A stretch of DNA of 64,000 nucleotides, from the NCBI GenBank assembly GCA_018333075.1, contig BORH01000004.1:369302-433301 (forward strand), in the 5' to 3' direction. Position 1 is the stretch's first letter; each line of letters opens with the position of its first letter. The translations under genes and the position numbers were made by a program. Source of the stretch: Heyndrickxia sporothermodurans (GTDB lineage Bacteria; Bacillota; Bacilli; Bacillales; Bacillaceae_C). This document shows, in pieces, positions 46,257-56,289 of the stretch. The notes beneath the pieces are model-generated. The model saw nothing but the letters and a program-made list of their open reading frames with translations, was not told the origin of the DNA and searched no databases.

Positions 46257-47768
46257 ATGGCAAAAGACTCAAAGGTTAGACAGGAAAATGGAGTTGTCTT
46301 ATCTTTTTTACCAACTGGTGAATATTATTTTAATAAAGGAATAAATGCATTTCATCGACATGATTTAGCTGGGGCAAAAAAATATTTGGAACGTGCGATT
46401 CAGCTTGAGCCGTATGAACCAATGATTGCCTGCCAGCTTGGACTAGTATATATGCAATTAGAACAGTATCAAGAATCGAATGATCTCTTTAAGCAAATTC
46501 TTGATGAACTTGATCCAAGTATGACTGAATGTCTATATTTTTTAGCTAATAATTATGCTGAACTTGGATTATTTAATGAAGCAAAAAACTATGCTACTAC
46601 TTATATTGAGAAGGATGCGTTTGGTGAGTTTCTTGAGGATGCGGAGGATTTACTCTACATCATAGGTGCAGAAGATGATGCAGAAGATGATTATCCAATT
46701 AAAGATGAATTGATTTTAAAACAGGATAAAGCAAGAGGGCTGCTTGAATCAGGCAATTTTGAAAAGGCGATTGAAATTTTTAACAGTATTATAAAAGATT
46801 TCCCTGATTTTTGGTCTGCTTATAATAATTTGGCACTTGGTTATTTTTACTTAGGTGATATGAAAAAGGCCGCACGTATTTTAGAAGAGTTACTCGAAAA
46901 AAATCCTGGAAATCTTCATGGTATATGTAATTTAGCTGTTTTTCTTTACCACCAACGACGTGATGAGGAATTAGAAGCTTTATTAGAAGGTTTAGAAAAG
47001 GTACAACCAATTTTAATTGAGCATAAATACAAGCTAGGGGCAACTTTCGCACTTATTGGAAAATATCAACAAGCATATAATTGGTTAAACAAACTAAAAA
47101 AGTATGGTTTCGAAGGAGACTCAAGCTATTATTATTGGCTAGCTCAATCCGCCTACTATACAGGACATGAACAAACAGCTAAAAATGCATGGAAACATTT
47201 AATTGAACTAAGTCCTGAAAAAGAGGGACAAGAGCCTTGGAATGAAAATCAGCAAAAGCCAATAGGTTTTGAAGACCATATTACATCGACTTTGAAAAAA
47301 ATACGTAGTGAGTATATGGAAGAACGATTATTTGGCATTTTTATTATTTCGAAATCCAAAAGAAAAGAAGAGATGATTTCTCATCCTGATTTTAAATCAT
47401 TAGATGAGTTTTCATTGACTGAAAAAGTGTATTTAGCTCATGTACTTGAATCTGAATTAAAAGATCAATTTGACCCTGATGGGATGATTGCACGAGCACA
47501 TCAAGTAGCAGATTTATTATATGAAGAGCACCATCCTATTAGTGCTGAGTCGTCTGGGCTTTTTCTTATGTGGTTTTCAATCTTCCTTGAGGGGATGAAA
47601 AAAGGACAAGAATATTCAAATCTTAAAGCATTTGCTGCTGCTACTGAATATATATGGTACAAATTAAAGCATGAAAAAAAATCGCAGCAAGAAATTTCTA
47701 AACGATATCAAATTTCTTGCTCCACTCTACAAAAATATGCAAAAATAATTCTTCAATATTGTCAGTAA
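46257..47768 (+). CDS. yvcD: YvcD-like tetratricopeptide repeat protein
   Basis: 503-residue soluble protein with several TPR units: residues about 20-140 ('KGINAFHRHDLAGAKKYLERAIQLEP') and 155-300 ('ARGLLESGNFEKAIEIFNSIIKDFPDFWSAYNNLALGYF' region). An acidic patch (AEDDAEDDYP) separates them. The C-terminal part ends in a short helix-turn-helix-like segment (QEISKRYQISCSTLQKYAKII). Position upstream of trxB matches B. subtilis yvcD. Partner proteins unknown. Confidence 0.8.
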   Translation: MAKDSKVRQENGVVLSFLPTGEYYFNKGINAFHRHDLAGAKKYLERAIQLEPYEPMIACQLGLVYMQLEQYQESNDLFKQILDELDPSMTECLYFLANNYAELGLFNEAKNYATTYIEKDAFGEFLEDAEDLLYIIGAEDDAEDDYPIKDELILKQDKARGLLESGNFEKAIEIFNSIIKDFPDFWSAYNNLALGYFYLGDMKKAARILEELLEKNPGNLHGICNLAVFLYHQRRDEELEALLEGLEKVQPILIEHKYKLGATFALIGKYQQAYNWLNKLKKYGFEGDSSYYYWLAQSAYYTGHEQTAKNAWKHLIELSPEKEGQEPWNENQQKPIGFEDHITSTLKKIRSEYMEERLFGIFIISKSKRKEEMISHPDFKSLDEFSLTEKVYLAHVLESELKDQFDPDGMIARAHQVADLLYEEHHPISAESSGLFLMWFSIFLEGMKKGQEYSNLKAFAAATEYIWYKLKHEKKSQQEISKRYQISCSTLQKYAKIILQYCQ

Positions 47769-47940
47769 TAATTTATTTTGATATAGAAAAAAGATTCTGA
47801 AACAGTTCAAAAACTGTACGTAAGCATATTTTTGGACGGAAATGCCAATGTCTTATAGGATATATGTAGATAGGGAATGCTATCAGCATTCAATTAGGAC
47901 AATAATAGGATTTGTTCAGAGATAAGAAAGCATATAAAAA

Positions 47941-48138
47941 TTTTCTGCTCTGTCCAGCTCTAACGCCTATCGACGTGTGGACTTCAGGATTTCTCCCTTT
48001 GATAAGTCAACTTCGATATGCCTTTTAGGCTCATCGTGTTTCCTTTATCTGTTGTCGAAGTCCCACCAAGGAAAAAGTAATTCCAATTTCCTTAGTCCAT
48101 ACGTTGATATGCAAGGTGTTTTTCGCTTTTCTTATTAT
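47941..48138. repeat. Interspersed intergenic element with imperfect inverted ends
   Basis: Fills most of the 47769-48177 spacer. Left arm 47965-47982 (GCCTATCGACGTGTGGAC) and right arm 48095-48112 (GTCCATACGTTGATATGC) are reverse complements at 15 of 18 positions. The inside holds further complementary blocks (GACTTC / GAAGTC), so the whole could fold into a long imperfect stem. A shorter relative lies at 8425-8510. No coding capacity. The first 170 bases of the spacer (47769-47940) show nothing recognisable. Confidence 0.6.
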
Positions 48139-48156
48139 GTCTATTATAATTTATGA

Positions 48157-49119
<963 letters not shown>

Positions 49120-49229
49120 ATCGCTTAAAAATAATTAAAAAGTCATTTATTTGTAACGCTGTTGAAATAATCATTAGGTAAACTATAGATAGTTGAAATT
49201 GACCCCCTTTTTTTATAAGACCCCTTGTT

Positions 49230-49259
49230 AGCACAGGTTATACCTGTGCTATTTTTTTT
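49230..49259 (+). terminator. Terminator after trxB
   Basis: Perfect 9-bp stem AGCACAGGT (49230-49238) / ACCTGTGCT (49242-49250), TAT loop, then A and eight T. The rest of the 49120-49473 spacer shows nothing recognisable. Confidence 0.95.
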
Positions 49260-49473
49260 CGGGATCATTTTCAATGTTAATGGTCTGCTTTGTCTCTCAT
49301 TGTTACGTTCTTAGAAAAATAGTATAATATAAAGAATATAAAGGAACGCTATTTTCAAAAAAATGACTGTAATTGAACATAAAATTTTGATTTATTTAAT
49401 ATAGAAAGTTTTGAGAAATATAACACAATAAAGTAAAGGTTATAAATATCATTTTTGACCTTAGGTGGTGCCT

Positions 49474-49932
49474 ATGCAACGAATAACTAATAATGTATAT
49501 ATAAAAGAAGATAAGGTTTTGCTTTTACAGAAACCCAGTAAAAACTGGTGGGTAGCTCCAGGTGGAAAAATGGAGCAAGGTGAAACGATTCGTGAGTCAG
49601 TCATTCGAGAATTCCGGGAGGAAACAGGAATATATATTAAAAAACCCGAGTTAAAAGGGGTTTTTACTTTTAATATTAAAGATGGCAAGGATATCGTTTC
49701 AGAATGGATGATGTTCTCATTTAAGGCAGTAGAAGGGGATGGACAGCCTTTAAAGTATTCTGAAGAAGGAAAGCTAGCCTGGCATTCAATACATGAAATC
49801 AAAAAATTGCCGATGGCAGCTGGTGATTACCATATTATTGATTATATGATACATGGTAAGGGAATTATTTATGGGAATTTTACTTATACTCCAGATTTTG
49901 AATTAGTCTCATATCGATTAGACCCCAGTTAA
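49474..49932 (+). CDS. yvcI: YvcI-like Nudix hydrolase
   Basis: 152-residue Nudix-fold pyrophosphohydrolase. The Nudix box is intact: GGKMEQGETIRESVIREF followed by REETGI, matching Gx5Ex7REUxEExGU. Substrate cannot be read from sequence. I start at ATG 49474, just after TAGGTGGTG; a GTG at 49465 lies within that ribosome site. It heads yvcI-rapZ-glmR, the conserved Bacillus order. Confidence 0.88.
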   Translation: MQRITNNVYIKEDKVLLLQKPSKNWWVAPGGKMEQGETIRESVIREFREETGIYIKKPELKGVFTFNIKDGKDIVSEWMMFSFKAVEGDGQPLKYSEEGKLAWHSIHEIKKLPMAAGDYHIIDYMIHGKGIIYGNFTYTPDFELVSYRLDPS

Positions 49933-49976
49933 AAACTAACACCTATGAAAAAGGCTAAATATAGGAGGAGAAACAA

Positions 49977-50864
49977 ATGAGCACAGGTGCAAATAATGTA
50001 CAATTAGTGATCATTACAGGGATGTCTGGTGCTGGAAAAACAGTTGCAATACAGAGCTTTGAGGATCTCGGCTTTTTTTGCGTTGATAATTTACCGCCAA
50101 CATTGCTTCCAAAGTTTCTGGAATTAATGAAGGATTCAAATAACAAAATGAACAAAGTAGCTCTAGTTATGGATTTGCGTGGTAGGGAATTTTTTGACCA
50201 CTTATTTAAAGCACTAGATGATTTAGCTGAAACTTCTTGGGTATCTCCACGTATACTCTTTTTAGATGCGGATGATTCTGCATTAGTGCGTAGATATAAA
50301 GAAACAAGACGCTTACATCCACTATCACCATCAGGAATGCCTTTAGAAGGAATTCGTCAGGAACGAATGCTATTAGAAGAGCTTAAAGGTCGAGCACAAA
50401 TTATTTTTAATACATCTAATATAAAGCCGAAAGAGCTGCGTGAAAAGATCTTAAATGAATTTTCCGTTAATAAACAAGCGATATTTACTGTTAATGTCAT
50501 GTCATTCGGATTTAAACATGGGCTTCCAATAGATGCAGATTTAGTATTTGATGTCCGCTTTCTTCCTAACCCTTTTTATATTGAAAATATGCGTCCAAAA
50601 ACAGGACTTGATCAGGACGTATACGAGTACGTACTGAAGTGGAATGAAACGACTAAATTTCTTGAAAAAGTAACAGACTTATTATCTTTTATGCTCCCAC
50701 ACTATAAGCGTGAAGGGAAAAGTCAGCTGGTCATCGCGATAGGCTGTACTGGAGGACAACATCGTTCTGTTGCTTTAACTGAGTACATTGGGCATTTTTT
50801 CGAAGATGATTATGTTACAAGAATTACTCATCGTGATATTAAAAAAAGGAAGGAAACGACATAA
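49977..50864 (+). CDS. rapZ: RapZ/YvcJ nucleotide-binding protein
   Basis: 295-residue P-loop protein (GMSGAGKT near residues 15-22) with the conserved C-terminal '[10 protein letters not shown]' domain. E. coli RapZ controls a small RNA for glucosamine-6-phosphate synthase; in B. subtilis YvcJ binds and hydrolyses nucleotides and affects competence. ATG 49977 follows GAGGAG. Its stop overlaps the glmR start by one base. Confidence 0.94.
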   Translation: MSTGANNVQLVIITGMSGAGKTVAIQSFEDLGFFCVDNLPPTLLPKFLELMKDSNNKMNKVALVMDLRGREFFDHLFKALDDLAETSWVSPRILFLDADDSALVRRYKETRRLHPLSPSGMPLEGIRQERMLLEELKGRAQIIFNTSNIKPKELREKILNEFSVNKQAIFTVNVMSFGFKHGLPIDADLVFDVRFLPNPFYIENMRPKTGLDQDVYEYVLKWNETTKFLEKVTDLLSFMLPHYKREGKSQLVIAIGCTGGQHRSVALTEYIGHFFEDDYVTRITHRDIKKRKETT

Positions 50865-51844
50865 TGGGAATAAATGAAAAACCGCGGATAGTAATAATCG
50901 GCGGTGGCACTGGTTTACCTGTGTTATTACGAGGGATTAAAAAATATCCTGTTGATATTACAGCTATTGTAACTGTAGCCGATGACGGCGGAAGCTCAGG
51001 TCGTATACGAGATGAAATGGATATTCCTTCTCCAGGAGATATTCGCAATGTACTGGCTGCCTTATCGGATGTAGAGCCTTTGATTGAACAAATGTTTCAG
51101 CATCGATTTAAAACGACAAATGAGTTAGCAGGTCATTCATTAGGTAATTTAATTATTGCAGCATTAACTTCCATTACAGGTGATTTTGTACATGCAATTC
51201 AAGAAATGAGTAAGGTATTAAATGTTCGTGGAAAAGTACTTCCTGCCGCAAATCAAAGTGTTGTTCTTCATGCGGAGATGGAGGATGGTACAATTGTTTC
51301 TGGTGAGTCAAAAATACCTTTTTCAGGTAAAAAAATCAAGCGGGTTTTTTTAACACCAGATGTTATACATCCACTATCAGAAACCATTCGTTCGATTCGT
51401 CAAGCAGACTTAATTGTTGTTGGTCCTGGAAGCCTGTATACTAGTATTTTACCTAATCTGCTTGTACCTGAGATTGGGAAAGAAGTGTGTAATGCGAAAG
51501 CAAAAAAAGTCTATATCTGCAATTTAATGACTCAAGCAGGAGAAACTCTTGATTTCACTGCAAGTGACCATGTTAAGGCTATATATGATCATATGGAATG
51601 TTCATTTATTGATACGATTTTAGTAAATAATGAAGAAGTGCCTTTACATATACAGGAGAAATACAAAGAAGAATTAGCAAAACCAGTTGTTTATGATGTA
51701 GAGCGCTTATTATCACTTGGGATTGATGTCATTTACGATCGAATTATTTCGTATAGAAATGGAGTAATTCGCCATGATACTGAAAAAGTGGCGAAAATAT
51801 TGTACTCTTTAATATATCAAAGTAAAAAGAAAATAAATCAATGA
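50864..51844 (+). CDS. glmR: GlmR (YvcK), UDP-GlcNAc-binding regulator
   Basis: 326-residue CofD-like protein with 'IGGGTGLPVLLRGIKKYP' at the N-terminus, 'TVADDGGSSGRIR' and 'GPGSLYTSILPNLLV'. In B. subtilis GlmR binds UDP-GlcNAc, stimulates GlmS and is needed for growth on gluconeogenic carbon, so it ties precursor supply for the wall to carbon flux. ATG overlaps the rapZ stop (TAATG). Confidence 0.94.
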   Translation: MGINEKPRIVIIGGGTGLPVLLRGIKKYPVDITAIVTVADDGGSSGRIRDEMDIPSPGDIRNVLAALSDVEPLIEQMFQHRFKTTNELAGHSLGNLIIAALTSITGDFVHAIQEMSKVLNVRGKVLPAANQSVVLHAEMEDGTIVSGESKIPFSGKKIKRVFLTPDVIHPLSETIRSIRQADLIVVGPGSLYTSILPNLLVPEIGKEVCNAKAKKVYICNLMTQAGETLDFTASDHVKAIYDHMECSFIDTILVNNEEVPLHIQEKYKEELAKPVVYDVERLLSLGIDVIYDRIISYRNGVIRHDTEKVAKILYSLIYQSKKKINQ

Positions 51845-51902
51845 AGCTTGGGGATTAGATAGACTTTTCTCTTGTGCGTTCCTACTACCCCCTCTATTAA
51901 AA

Positions 51903-51951
51903 CAAATGCATCTTTATTTGAAGAGAAAAAGTATCGCATAAGATGCATTTG
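51903..51951. repeat. Perfect 11-bp inverted repeat between glmR and whiA
   Basis: CAAATGCATCT (51903-51913) is the exact reverse complement of AGATGCATTTG (51941-51951), with 27 bases between. No T run follows, so it is not a simple terminator; it may be a leader hairpin or regulator site for whiA. Confidence 0.55.
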
Positions 51952-52051
51952 CAGAATAATAAAAAGGAAAGCTTCGCCTCTAATCTATTTGCAAGGATGT
52001 TTGTGACTTATTAAACGAGCAATAGTGAAGGGGAAAACGGAGGTATGAAGA

Positions 52052-53014
52052 ATGTCATTTGCTTCAGAAACAAAGAAAGAATTAACTAATTTACAAGTAA
52101 AGGATTGCTGTGTAAGGGCAGAGCTATCAGCCCTTATTCGTATGAATGGTTCATTATCATTTTCAAATAGAATTTTAGTAGTGAATGTTCAAACGGAGAA
52201 TGCTGCTATTGCGAGAAGAATTTATACATTAATTAAAAGGATTTATGATACAGCTGTTGAATTATTAGTAAGAAAGAAAATGCGTTTAAAGAAAAACAAT
52301 GTATATATTGTTAGACTAAAGGCAAAAGCGAAAGAAATATTAGAGGATCTCGATATTTTAGGTGAAGGGTTTACATTTGTTCATAATATTTCACCTGATT
52401 TAATAAAGAAAAAATGCTGTAAGCGGTCTTATTTACGGGGTGCCTTTTTAGCAGGAGGTTCGGTCAATAACCCAGAAACCTCATCCTATCATTTAGAGAT
52501 TTTTTCTTTATATAAAGAGCACAATGAATCCTTATGTGAGCTTATGAATGTTTTTTATTTAAATAGCAAAACGTTAGAAAGAAAAAAGGGATTTATTACT
52601 TATTTAAAGGAAGCCGAAAAAATTACTGAATTTCTAAATGTGATTGGTGCCCACAATGCATTACTTCGCTTTGAGGATGTACGAATCGTAAGGGATATGA
52701 GAAATTCAGTTAATCGATTAGTTAATTGTGAGACTGCTAATTTAAATAAAACAATAGGTGCAGCTTTAAGACAGGTAGAAAATATTCGCTACATTGATGA
52801 AACGGTTGGACTACAAGTATTGCCAGATAAGCTTAGAGAAATAGCTGAGTTACGCGTTGCATATCAAGATGTAACTTTAAAAGAACTAGGAGAAATGGTT
52901 TCCTCTGGACACATCAGTAAATCTGGTATTAATCATCGTTTGAGAAAAATTGACGAGATTGCTGAAAAGCTACGTGCAGGAGAAATGGAAAAAAGAACGA
53001 TTATTAGTGAATAA
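52052..53014 (+). CDS. whiA: WhiA DNA-binding protein
   Basis: 320 residues: an N-terminal domain related to LAGLIDADG homing endonucleases ('[15 protein letters not shown]' and flanking region) and a C-terminal helix-turn-helix ('[22 protein letters not shown]'). In B. subtilis WhiA influences cell division and chromosome segregation. GGAGGT precedes ATG 52052. It keeps its place between glmR and crh but is separated from glmR by about 200 bp. Confidence 0.95.
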   Translation: MSFASETKKELTNLQVKDCCVRAELSALIRMNGSLSFSNRILVVNVQTENAAIARRIYTLIKRIYDTAVELLVRKKMRLKKNNVYIVRLKAKAKEILEDLDILGEGFTFVHNISPDLIKKKCCKRSYLRGAFLAGGSVNNPETSSYHLEIFSLYKEHNESLCELMNVFYLNSKTLERKKGFITYLKEAEKITEFLNVIGAHNALLRFEDVRIVRDMRNSVNRLVNCETANLNKTIGAALRQVENIRYIDETVGLQVLPDKLREIAELRVAYQDVTLKELGEMVSSGHISKSGINHRLRKIDEIAEKLRAGEMEKRTIISE

Positions 53015-53114
53015 ATTCGATTATCACGCGAAGCGCAAATTATATTACAAAACTATTAACGCAGTCAATTATTAATTATAGATCAGAGTCTAATTAAAAG
53101 GGAGACGAATGGAA

Positions 53115-53372
53115 ATGGCGGAGAGACAAGTAGAAGTAAAACTAAAAACTGGGTTGCAGGCACGACCTGCAGCTCTGTTTGTACAGGAGGCAAACCGTTT
53201 TTCGTCAGAAATCTTTCTTGAAAAAGAAGGAAAGAAGGTTAATGCAAAAAGTATTATGGGACTTATGAGTCTTGCAGCAGGTGCAGGCTCACTCATTACA
53301 TTAAGTGCAGTTGGTCATGATGAGGAAGCGGCTGTAGAGGAATTGGCAAAATTCATTGAAAATGATCAATAA
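53115..53372 (+). CDS. crh: Catabolite repression HPr-like protein Crh
   Basis: 85-residue HPr paralogue acting with CcpA in catabolite repression. The site equivalent to the PTS phospho-His15 is Gln (TGLQARPAA), the hallmark of Crh, while the Ser46 region (AKSIMGLMSL) that HprK phosphorylates is intact. I start at ATG 53115, giving the normal Crh N-terminus; ATG 53109 six bases earlier is also possible. It should take no part in sugar uptake. Confidence 0.92.
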   Translation: MAERQVEVKLKTGLQARPAALFVQEANRFSSEIFLEKEGKKVNAKSIMGLMSLAAGAGSLITLSAVGHDEEAAVEELAKFIENDQ

Positions 53373-53380
53373 ATGATAAT

Positions 53381-53415
53381 AAAAAAGAACTGTCTATCTA
53401 GACAGTTCTTTTTTA
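53381..53415. terminator. Bidirectional terminator between crh and clpP
   Basis: AAAAAGAACTGTCT and AGACAGTTCTTTTT form a perfect 14-bp stem around ATCT, A-rich on the left and T-rich on the right, so it works for both convergent genes. Confidence 0.93.
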
Positions 53416-53419
53416 TCTA

Positions 53420-54013
53420 TTATTTTTTCTCATCTGTACGTGTAATAATCTGATCAATTAAACCATATTCTTTTGCTTTTTCGGCAGTCATGAAATTATC
53501 ACGATCTGTATCCTTTTCAATGACCTCTAAAGGTTGGCCAGTACGTTCCGCTAAAATTTTGTTTAATTTTTCACGCAAGAATAAAATGCGTTTTGCTGCA
53601 ATTTCAATTTCTGTCGCTTGTCCTTGTGCACCTCCAAGAGGTTGATGAATCATCACTTCACTATTTGGAAGAGCATATCGCTTTCCCTTTTCTCCAGCAG
53701 CTAGTAGAAAAGCACCCATTGATGCAGCCATACCTGTACAAATAGTTGAAACATCGGATTTAATAAACTGCATTGTATCATAAATGGCCATACCAGCAGT
53801 AATACTTCCACCAGGAGAGTTAATGTAAAGAGAAATATCTTTTCCTGGATTTTCTGCATCTAAAAATAGTAGTTGTGCAACAATTGAGTTTGCTACATTA
53901 TCATCAATTGCACTGCCAAGCATAATGATACGATCTTTTAATAAGCGAGAATAAATGTCGTATGCGCGTTCACCACGATTAGTTTGTTCAATAACTGTAG
54001 GAATTAAGTTCAT
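53420..54013 (-). CDS. clpP: ATP-dependent Clp protease proteolytic subunit
   Basis: Serine protease forming the ClpP tetradecamer, partner of ClpX, ClpC and ClpE. 197 residues with catalytic Ser in GMAASMG (98), His in MIHQPLGG (123) and Asp in DRDNF (about 172). Start ATG with GGAGGAG upstream on the minus strand. Its promoter overlaps a CtsR box, so heat and stress induction is expected as in B. subtilis. Confidence 0.97.
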   Translation of the reverse strand: MNLIPTVIEQTNRGERAYDIYSRLLKDRIIMLGSAIDDNVANSIVAQLLFLDAENPGKDISLYINSPGGSITAGMAIYDTMQFIKSDVSTICTGMAASMGAFLLAAGEKGKRYALPNSEVMIHQPLGGAQGQATEIEIAAKRILFLREKLNKILAERTGQPLEVIEKDTDRDNFMTAEKAKEYGLIDQIITRTDEKK

Positions 54014-54101
54014 ACTTGCTCCTCCTTTGTTAAATACGGTTTTTGTATTCTTACCGTGTTTTTATGCATATTATTTAAGGAATAAAACCTTATGTATTGT
54101 T

Positions 54102-54130
54102 ATCATACACTGATGGTCAATAAAGGTCAA
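54102..54130 (-). promoter_or_regulatory. Sigma-A promoter of clpP
   Basis: On the minus strand TTGACC (54125-54130), 17-bp spacer, TATGAT (54102-54107). Leader is about 80 nt. Confidence 0.8.
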
Positions 54131-54131
54131 A
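54115..54131. promoter_or_regulatory. CtsR operator
   Basis: GGTCAAT-AAA-GGTCAAA matches the CtsR heptad direct repeat (A/GGTCAAA-NAN-A/GGTCAAA) with one mismatch. It covers the -35 box and part of the spacer of the clpP promoter. Confidence 0.82.
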
Positions 54132-54305
54132 CAAATCGGTAGTAATTTCTAAATTTTTTCTTTTTGATTCATCTTAAAGTTTTTGAAGTAGGGGATAATG
54201 ATAACATTTTTATCACAATTAACAATAAAAGAAGGCTTGCCATTATGCACTACACTTTAACCATAGTAACCATATTTGTTATTTTTTAAACGAACGGAAG
54301 GATAG

Positions 54306-54339
54306 AAAAAAACCTCTTGCTCTAAAAAGAACAAGAGGT
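54306..54339 (-). terminator. Terminator of the tRNA-Arg gene
   Basis: On the minus strand ACCTCTTG pairs with CAAGAGGT (54312-54319 and 54332-54339), followed by a run of T. Confidence 0.88.
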
Positions 54340-54345
54340 ATATTA

Positions 54346-54417
54346 CGCCCTCGGCAGGAATCGAACCCACATTTTAAGAACCGGAATCTCACGTGCTATC
54401 CGTTGCACCACGAGGGC
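54346..54417 (-). tRNA. tRNA-Arg (anticodon CCG)
   Basis: 72 nt folding into a full cloverleaf: acceptor GCCCTCG / CGAGGGC, D arm GTGC / GCAC, anticodon stem TGAGA / TCTTA with loop TTCCGGT (anticodon CCG, reads CGG), T arm GTGGG-TTCGATT-CCTGC. The discriminator base is G. CCA is not encoded. It has its own promoter and terminator. Confidence 0.95.
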
Positions 54418-54439
54418 ATATCTAACCGTACGATAAAAA

Positions 54440-54468
54440 ATTATAGCTCACAATAAAAGAAATTGCAA
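54440..54468 (-). promoter_or_regulatory. Promoter of tRNA-Arg
   Basis: On the minus strand TTGCAA (54463-54468), 17-bp spacer, TATAAT (54440-54445). The predicted start is about 16 nt upstream of the mature 5' end. Confidence 0.8.
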
Positions 54469-54555
54469 GATATTTAATTATCATTTATTAATATGTACGA
54501 ATAGTGAATTGTAAGGTAAAATGAATAATGTAAACTTGAAAGGGAGGAGAATCGC

Positions 54556-55902
54556 TTGGATTTAAAATTTGGTTTATATCAGCAGCAAGCTTTGAAATTA
54601 ACTATGACACAAGAATTGAAACAGGCTATCGAACTTCTCCAATATTCTGCGCAGGAATTATCCTCTTTTTTGGAAATGAAAGCTACAGAAAATCCTCTTA
54701 TTCAATTAGAAAATACGAATGTAAAATATATGGATATTCGTTTTGATGGTGCTAAAAAACGAAAATCAAAAAATATTGAACGTGATGATAAACAATGGTT
54801 AGATCAAATTGCACAAACTTCTATGAGCCTGCATGACTATCTTTTTATTCAGGTATCTTTGAAAACGCTATCAAAAGAAGAGAAAAAACTGCTAACGTAT
54901 TTAATAAATAATCTTGATGGAAATGGATATTTAACAGTATCCACAGATGAAGCAGCAAAATTATATGATATTAGTATTGCACAAGTGAGTCATTGCCTAG
55001 AGGTTCTCCAAACTTTTGAACCTGCCGGAGTTGGGGCGCGTAATTTAAAGGAATGTCTTTTGTTGCAGATTAATAGAAAAAAGAATTATCAACCAATAGT
55101 TAAAGACATTCTAGAAAACTATTTTATTGAATTTGCAGATCGAAAATGGAAGCTAATAGCTAAAAAATTAGAGGTTGATCTAAATGATATTCAACTGGCA
55201 GCGGATTATATTAAAACATTGGATCCACGTCCAGGTTCGGCTTATTACCAAGAGAAGCCGCAATATATAGTTCCTGATTTAATCGCTACGATTGAAAATG
55301 GAAATATTGAGCTTAATATGTTTAATAATCATCTTCCTAAAGTGCAATTTCAAAAAGATTATTATACAATGATGTCATCCTATAAAGATTCTCATGTTAA
55401 GCAATTTTTAAAAGAGAAAACACAGGACTATCATTGGATAATGAAAAGTTTACAACAACGAAATGAAACGCTTATGAAGGTAGGCATGACTATCATTCAA
55501 AAGCAATACGATTTCTTTTTAAAAGGCCCAGCATATGTAAAGCCTTTAACAATGAAGGAGTTATCAAATGAAATTGGGGTACATGAGTCAACAGTTAGTA
55601 GAGCTGTCCGTGATAAATATATACAAACACCGTTTGGAACATATGAGTTAAGATTCTTTTTTTCTTCAAGCCTCATGAAAACATCGGATATGGATGATGA
55701 GCAAGCTTCTGCATTGCAAGTAAAGACGATGATTTCACAATTAATAGATAAGGAAGATAAAACAAAACCATTATCTGATCAAGCGATAGCTGACGGATTA
55801 AAAAAAGATGGTATTATTATTTCAAGAAGAACGGTAGCTAAATATCGCGACCAACTGAATATTCTTTCTTCCTCAAAAAGAAAGCGATATGAAACCAGCT
55901 AA
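54556..55902 (+). CDS. sigL: RNA polymerase sigma-54 factor SigL
   Basis: 448-residue RpoN-family sigma factor needing an enhancer-binding ATPase. The N-terminal Gln/Leu-rich activator region (MTQELKQAIELLQYS) is present, then the core-binding region, the helix-turn-helix (LSNEIGVHESTVSRAV) and the RpoN box (SRRTVAKYR) near the end. TTG 54556 follows GGGAGGA. In B. subtilis SigL controls levanase, branched-chain amino acid and arginine catabolism. No -24/-12 promoter or activator gene was noticed in the window. Confidence 0.94.
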   Translation: MDLKFGLYQQQALKLTMTQELKQAIELLQYSAQELSSFLEMKATENPLIQLENTNVKYMDIRFDGAKKRKSKNIERDDKQWLDQIAQTSMSLHDYLFIQVSLKTLSKEEKKLLTYLINNLDGNGYLTVSTDEAAKLYDISIAQVSHCLEVLQTFEPAGVGARNLKECLLLQINRKKNYQPIVKDILENYFIEFADRKWKLIAKKLEVDLNDIQLAADYIKTLDPRPGSAYYQEKPQYIVPDLIATIENGNIELNMFNNHLPKVQFQKDYYTMMSSYKDSHVKQFLKEKTQDYHWIMKSLQQRNETLMKVGMTIIQKQYDFFLKGPAYVKPLTMKELSNEIGVHESTVSRAVRDKYIQTPFGTYELRFFFSSSLMKTSDMDDEQASALQVKTMISQLIDKEDKTKPLSDQAIADGLKKDGIIISRRTVAKYRDQLNILSSSKRKRYETS

Positions 55903-55914
55903 GGAGAACACGTT

Positions 55915-56163
55915 ATGGAAGTAGTATTTTATACTAGAGATCAATGTATGCTTTGTAAAGAGGCAAAGCAGCTGCTTACATTATTAAAAGAAGAACATGA
56001 TTTTCAATTGTTGGAAATAAACATTAATGAAAGTGACGAGTTGACGGAAGCATATGGGTTAATGATCCCCGTCATAGAAGTAGAAAAAGAAATCATTCAA
56101 TATGGACAAATTGATTATTTTTCATTAAATCATTACCTTCAACAAAAAAATAAGTCATCTTAG
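55915..56163 (+). CDS. Glutaredoxin/thioredoxin-fold small protein
   Basis: 82 residues with a redox CxxC (CMLC, residues 11-14) after the first beta strand and the cis-Pro region 'MIPVIEV', a DUF836/glutaredoxin-like fold. It lies 12 bp after sigL, in the same transcript, and is followed by a terminator. Redox partner unknown. Confidence 0.82.
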   Translation: MEVVFYTRDQCMLCKEAKQLLTLLKEEHDFQLLEININESDELTEAYGLMIPVIEVEKEIIQYGQIDYFSLNHYLQQKNKSS

Positions 56164-56179
56164 TTGATTTCATAAAATC

Positions 56180-56219
56180 ACCCTGTTACAATATGAATTG
56201 TAGAAAGGGTATTTTTTTT
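56180..56219 (+). terminator. Terminator upstream of cggR
   Basis: ACCCT-TTACAAT arm and ATTGTA-AGGGT arm with internal mismatches around ATGA, followed by A and eight T. Confidence 0.75.
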
Positions 56220-56227
56220 ACATCATG

Positions 56228-56263
56228 CGGGACGTTATTTGTCTACGTGGGACTTAAAGTGAC
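56228..56263 (+). promoter_or_regulatory. CggR operator
   Basis: CGGGAC-N6-TGTC-N4-TGGGAC-N6-TGAC, a near-perfect copy of the B. subtilis tandem operator (CGGGAC-N6-TGTC twice, N4 between); the second half has two changes. It lies 27 bp before cggR, so CggR should repress its own operon until fructose-1,6-bisphosphate accumulates. Confidence 0.9.
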
Positions 56264-56289
56264 CCAATAGAATTGAAGGGAAAATTTGT

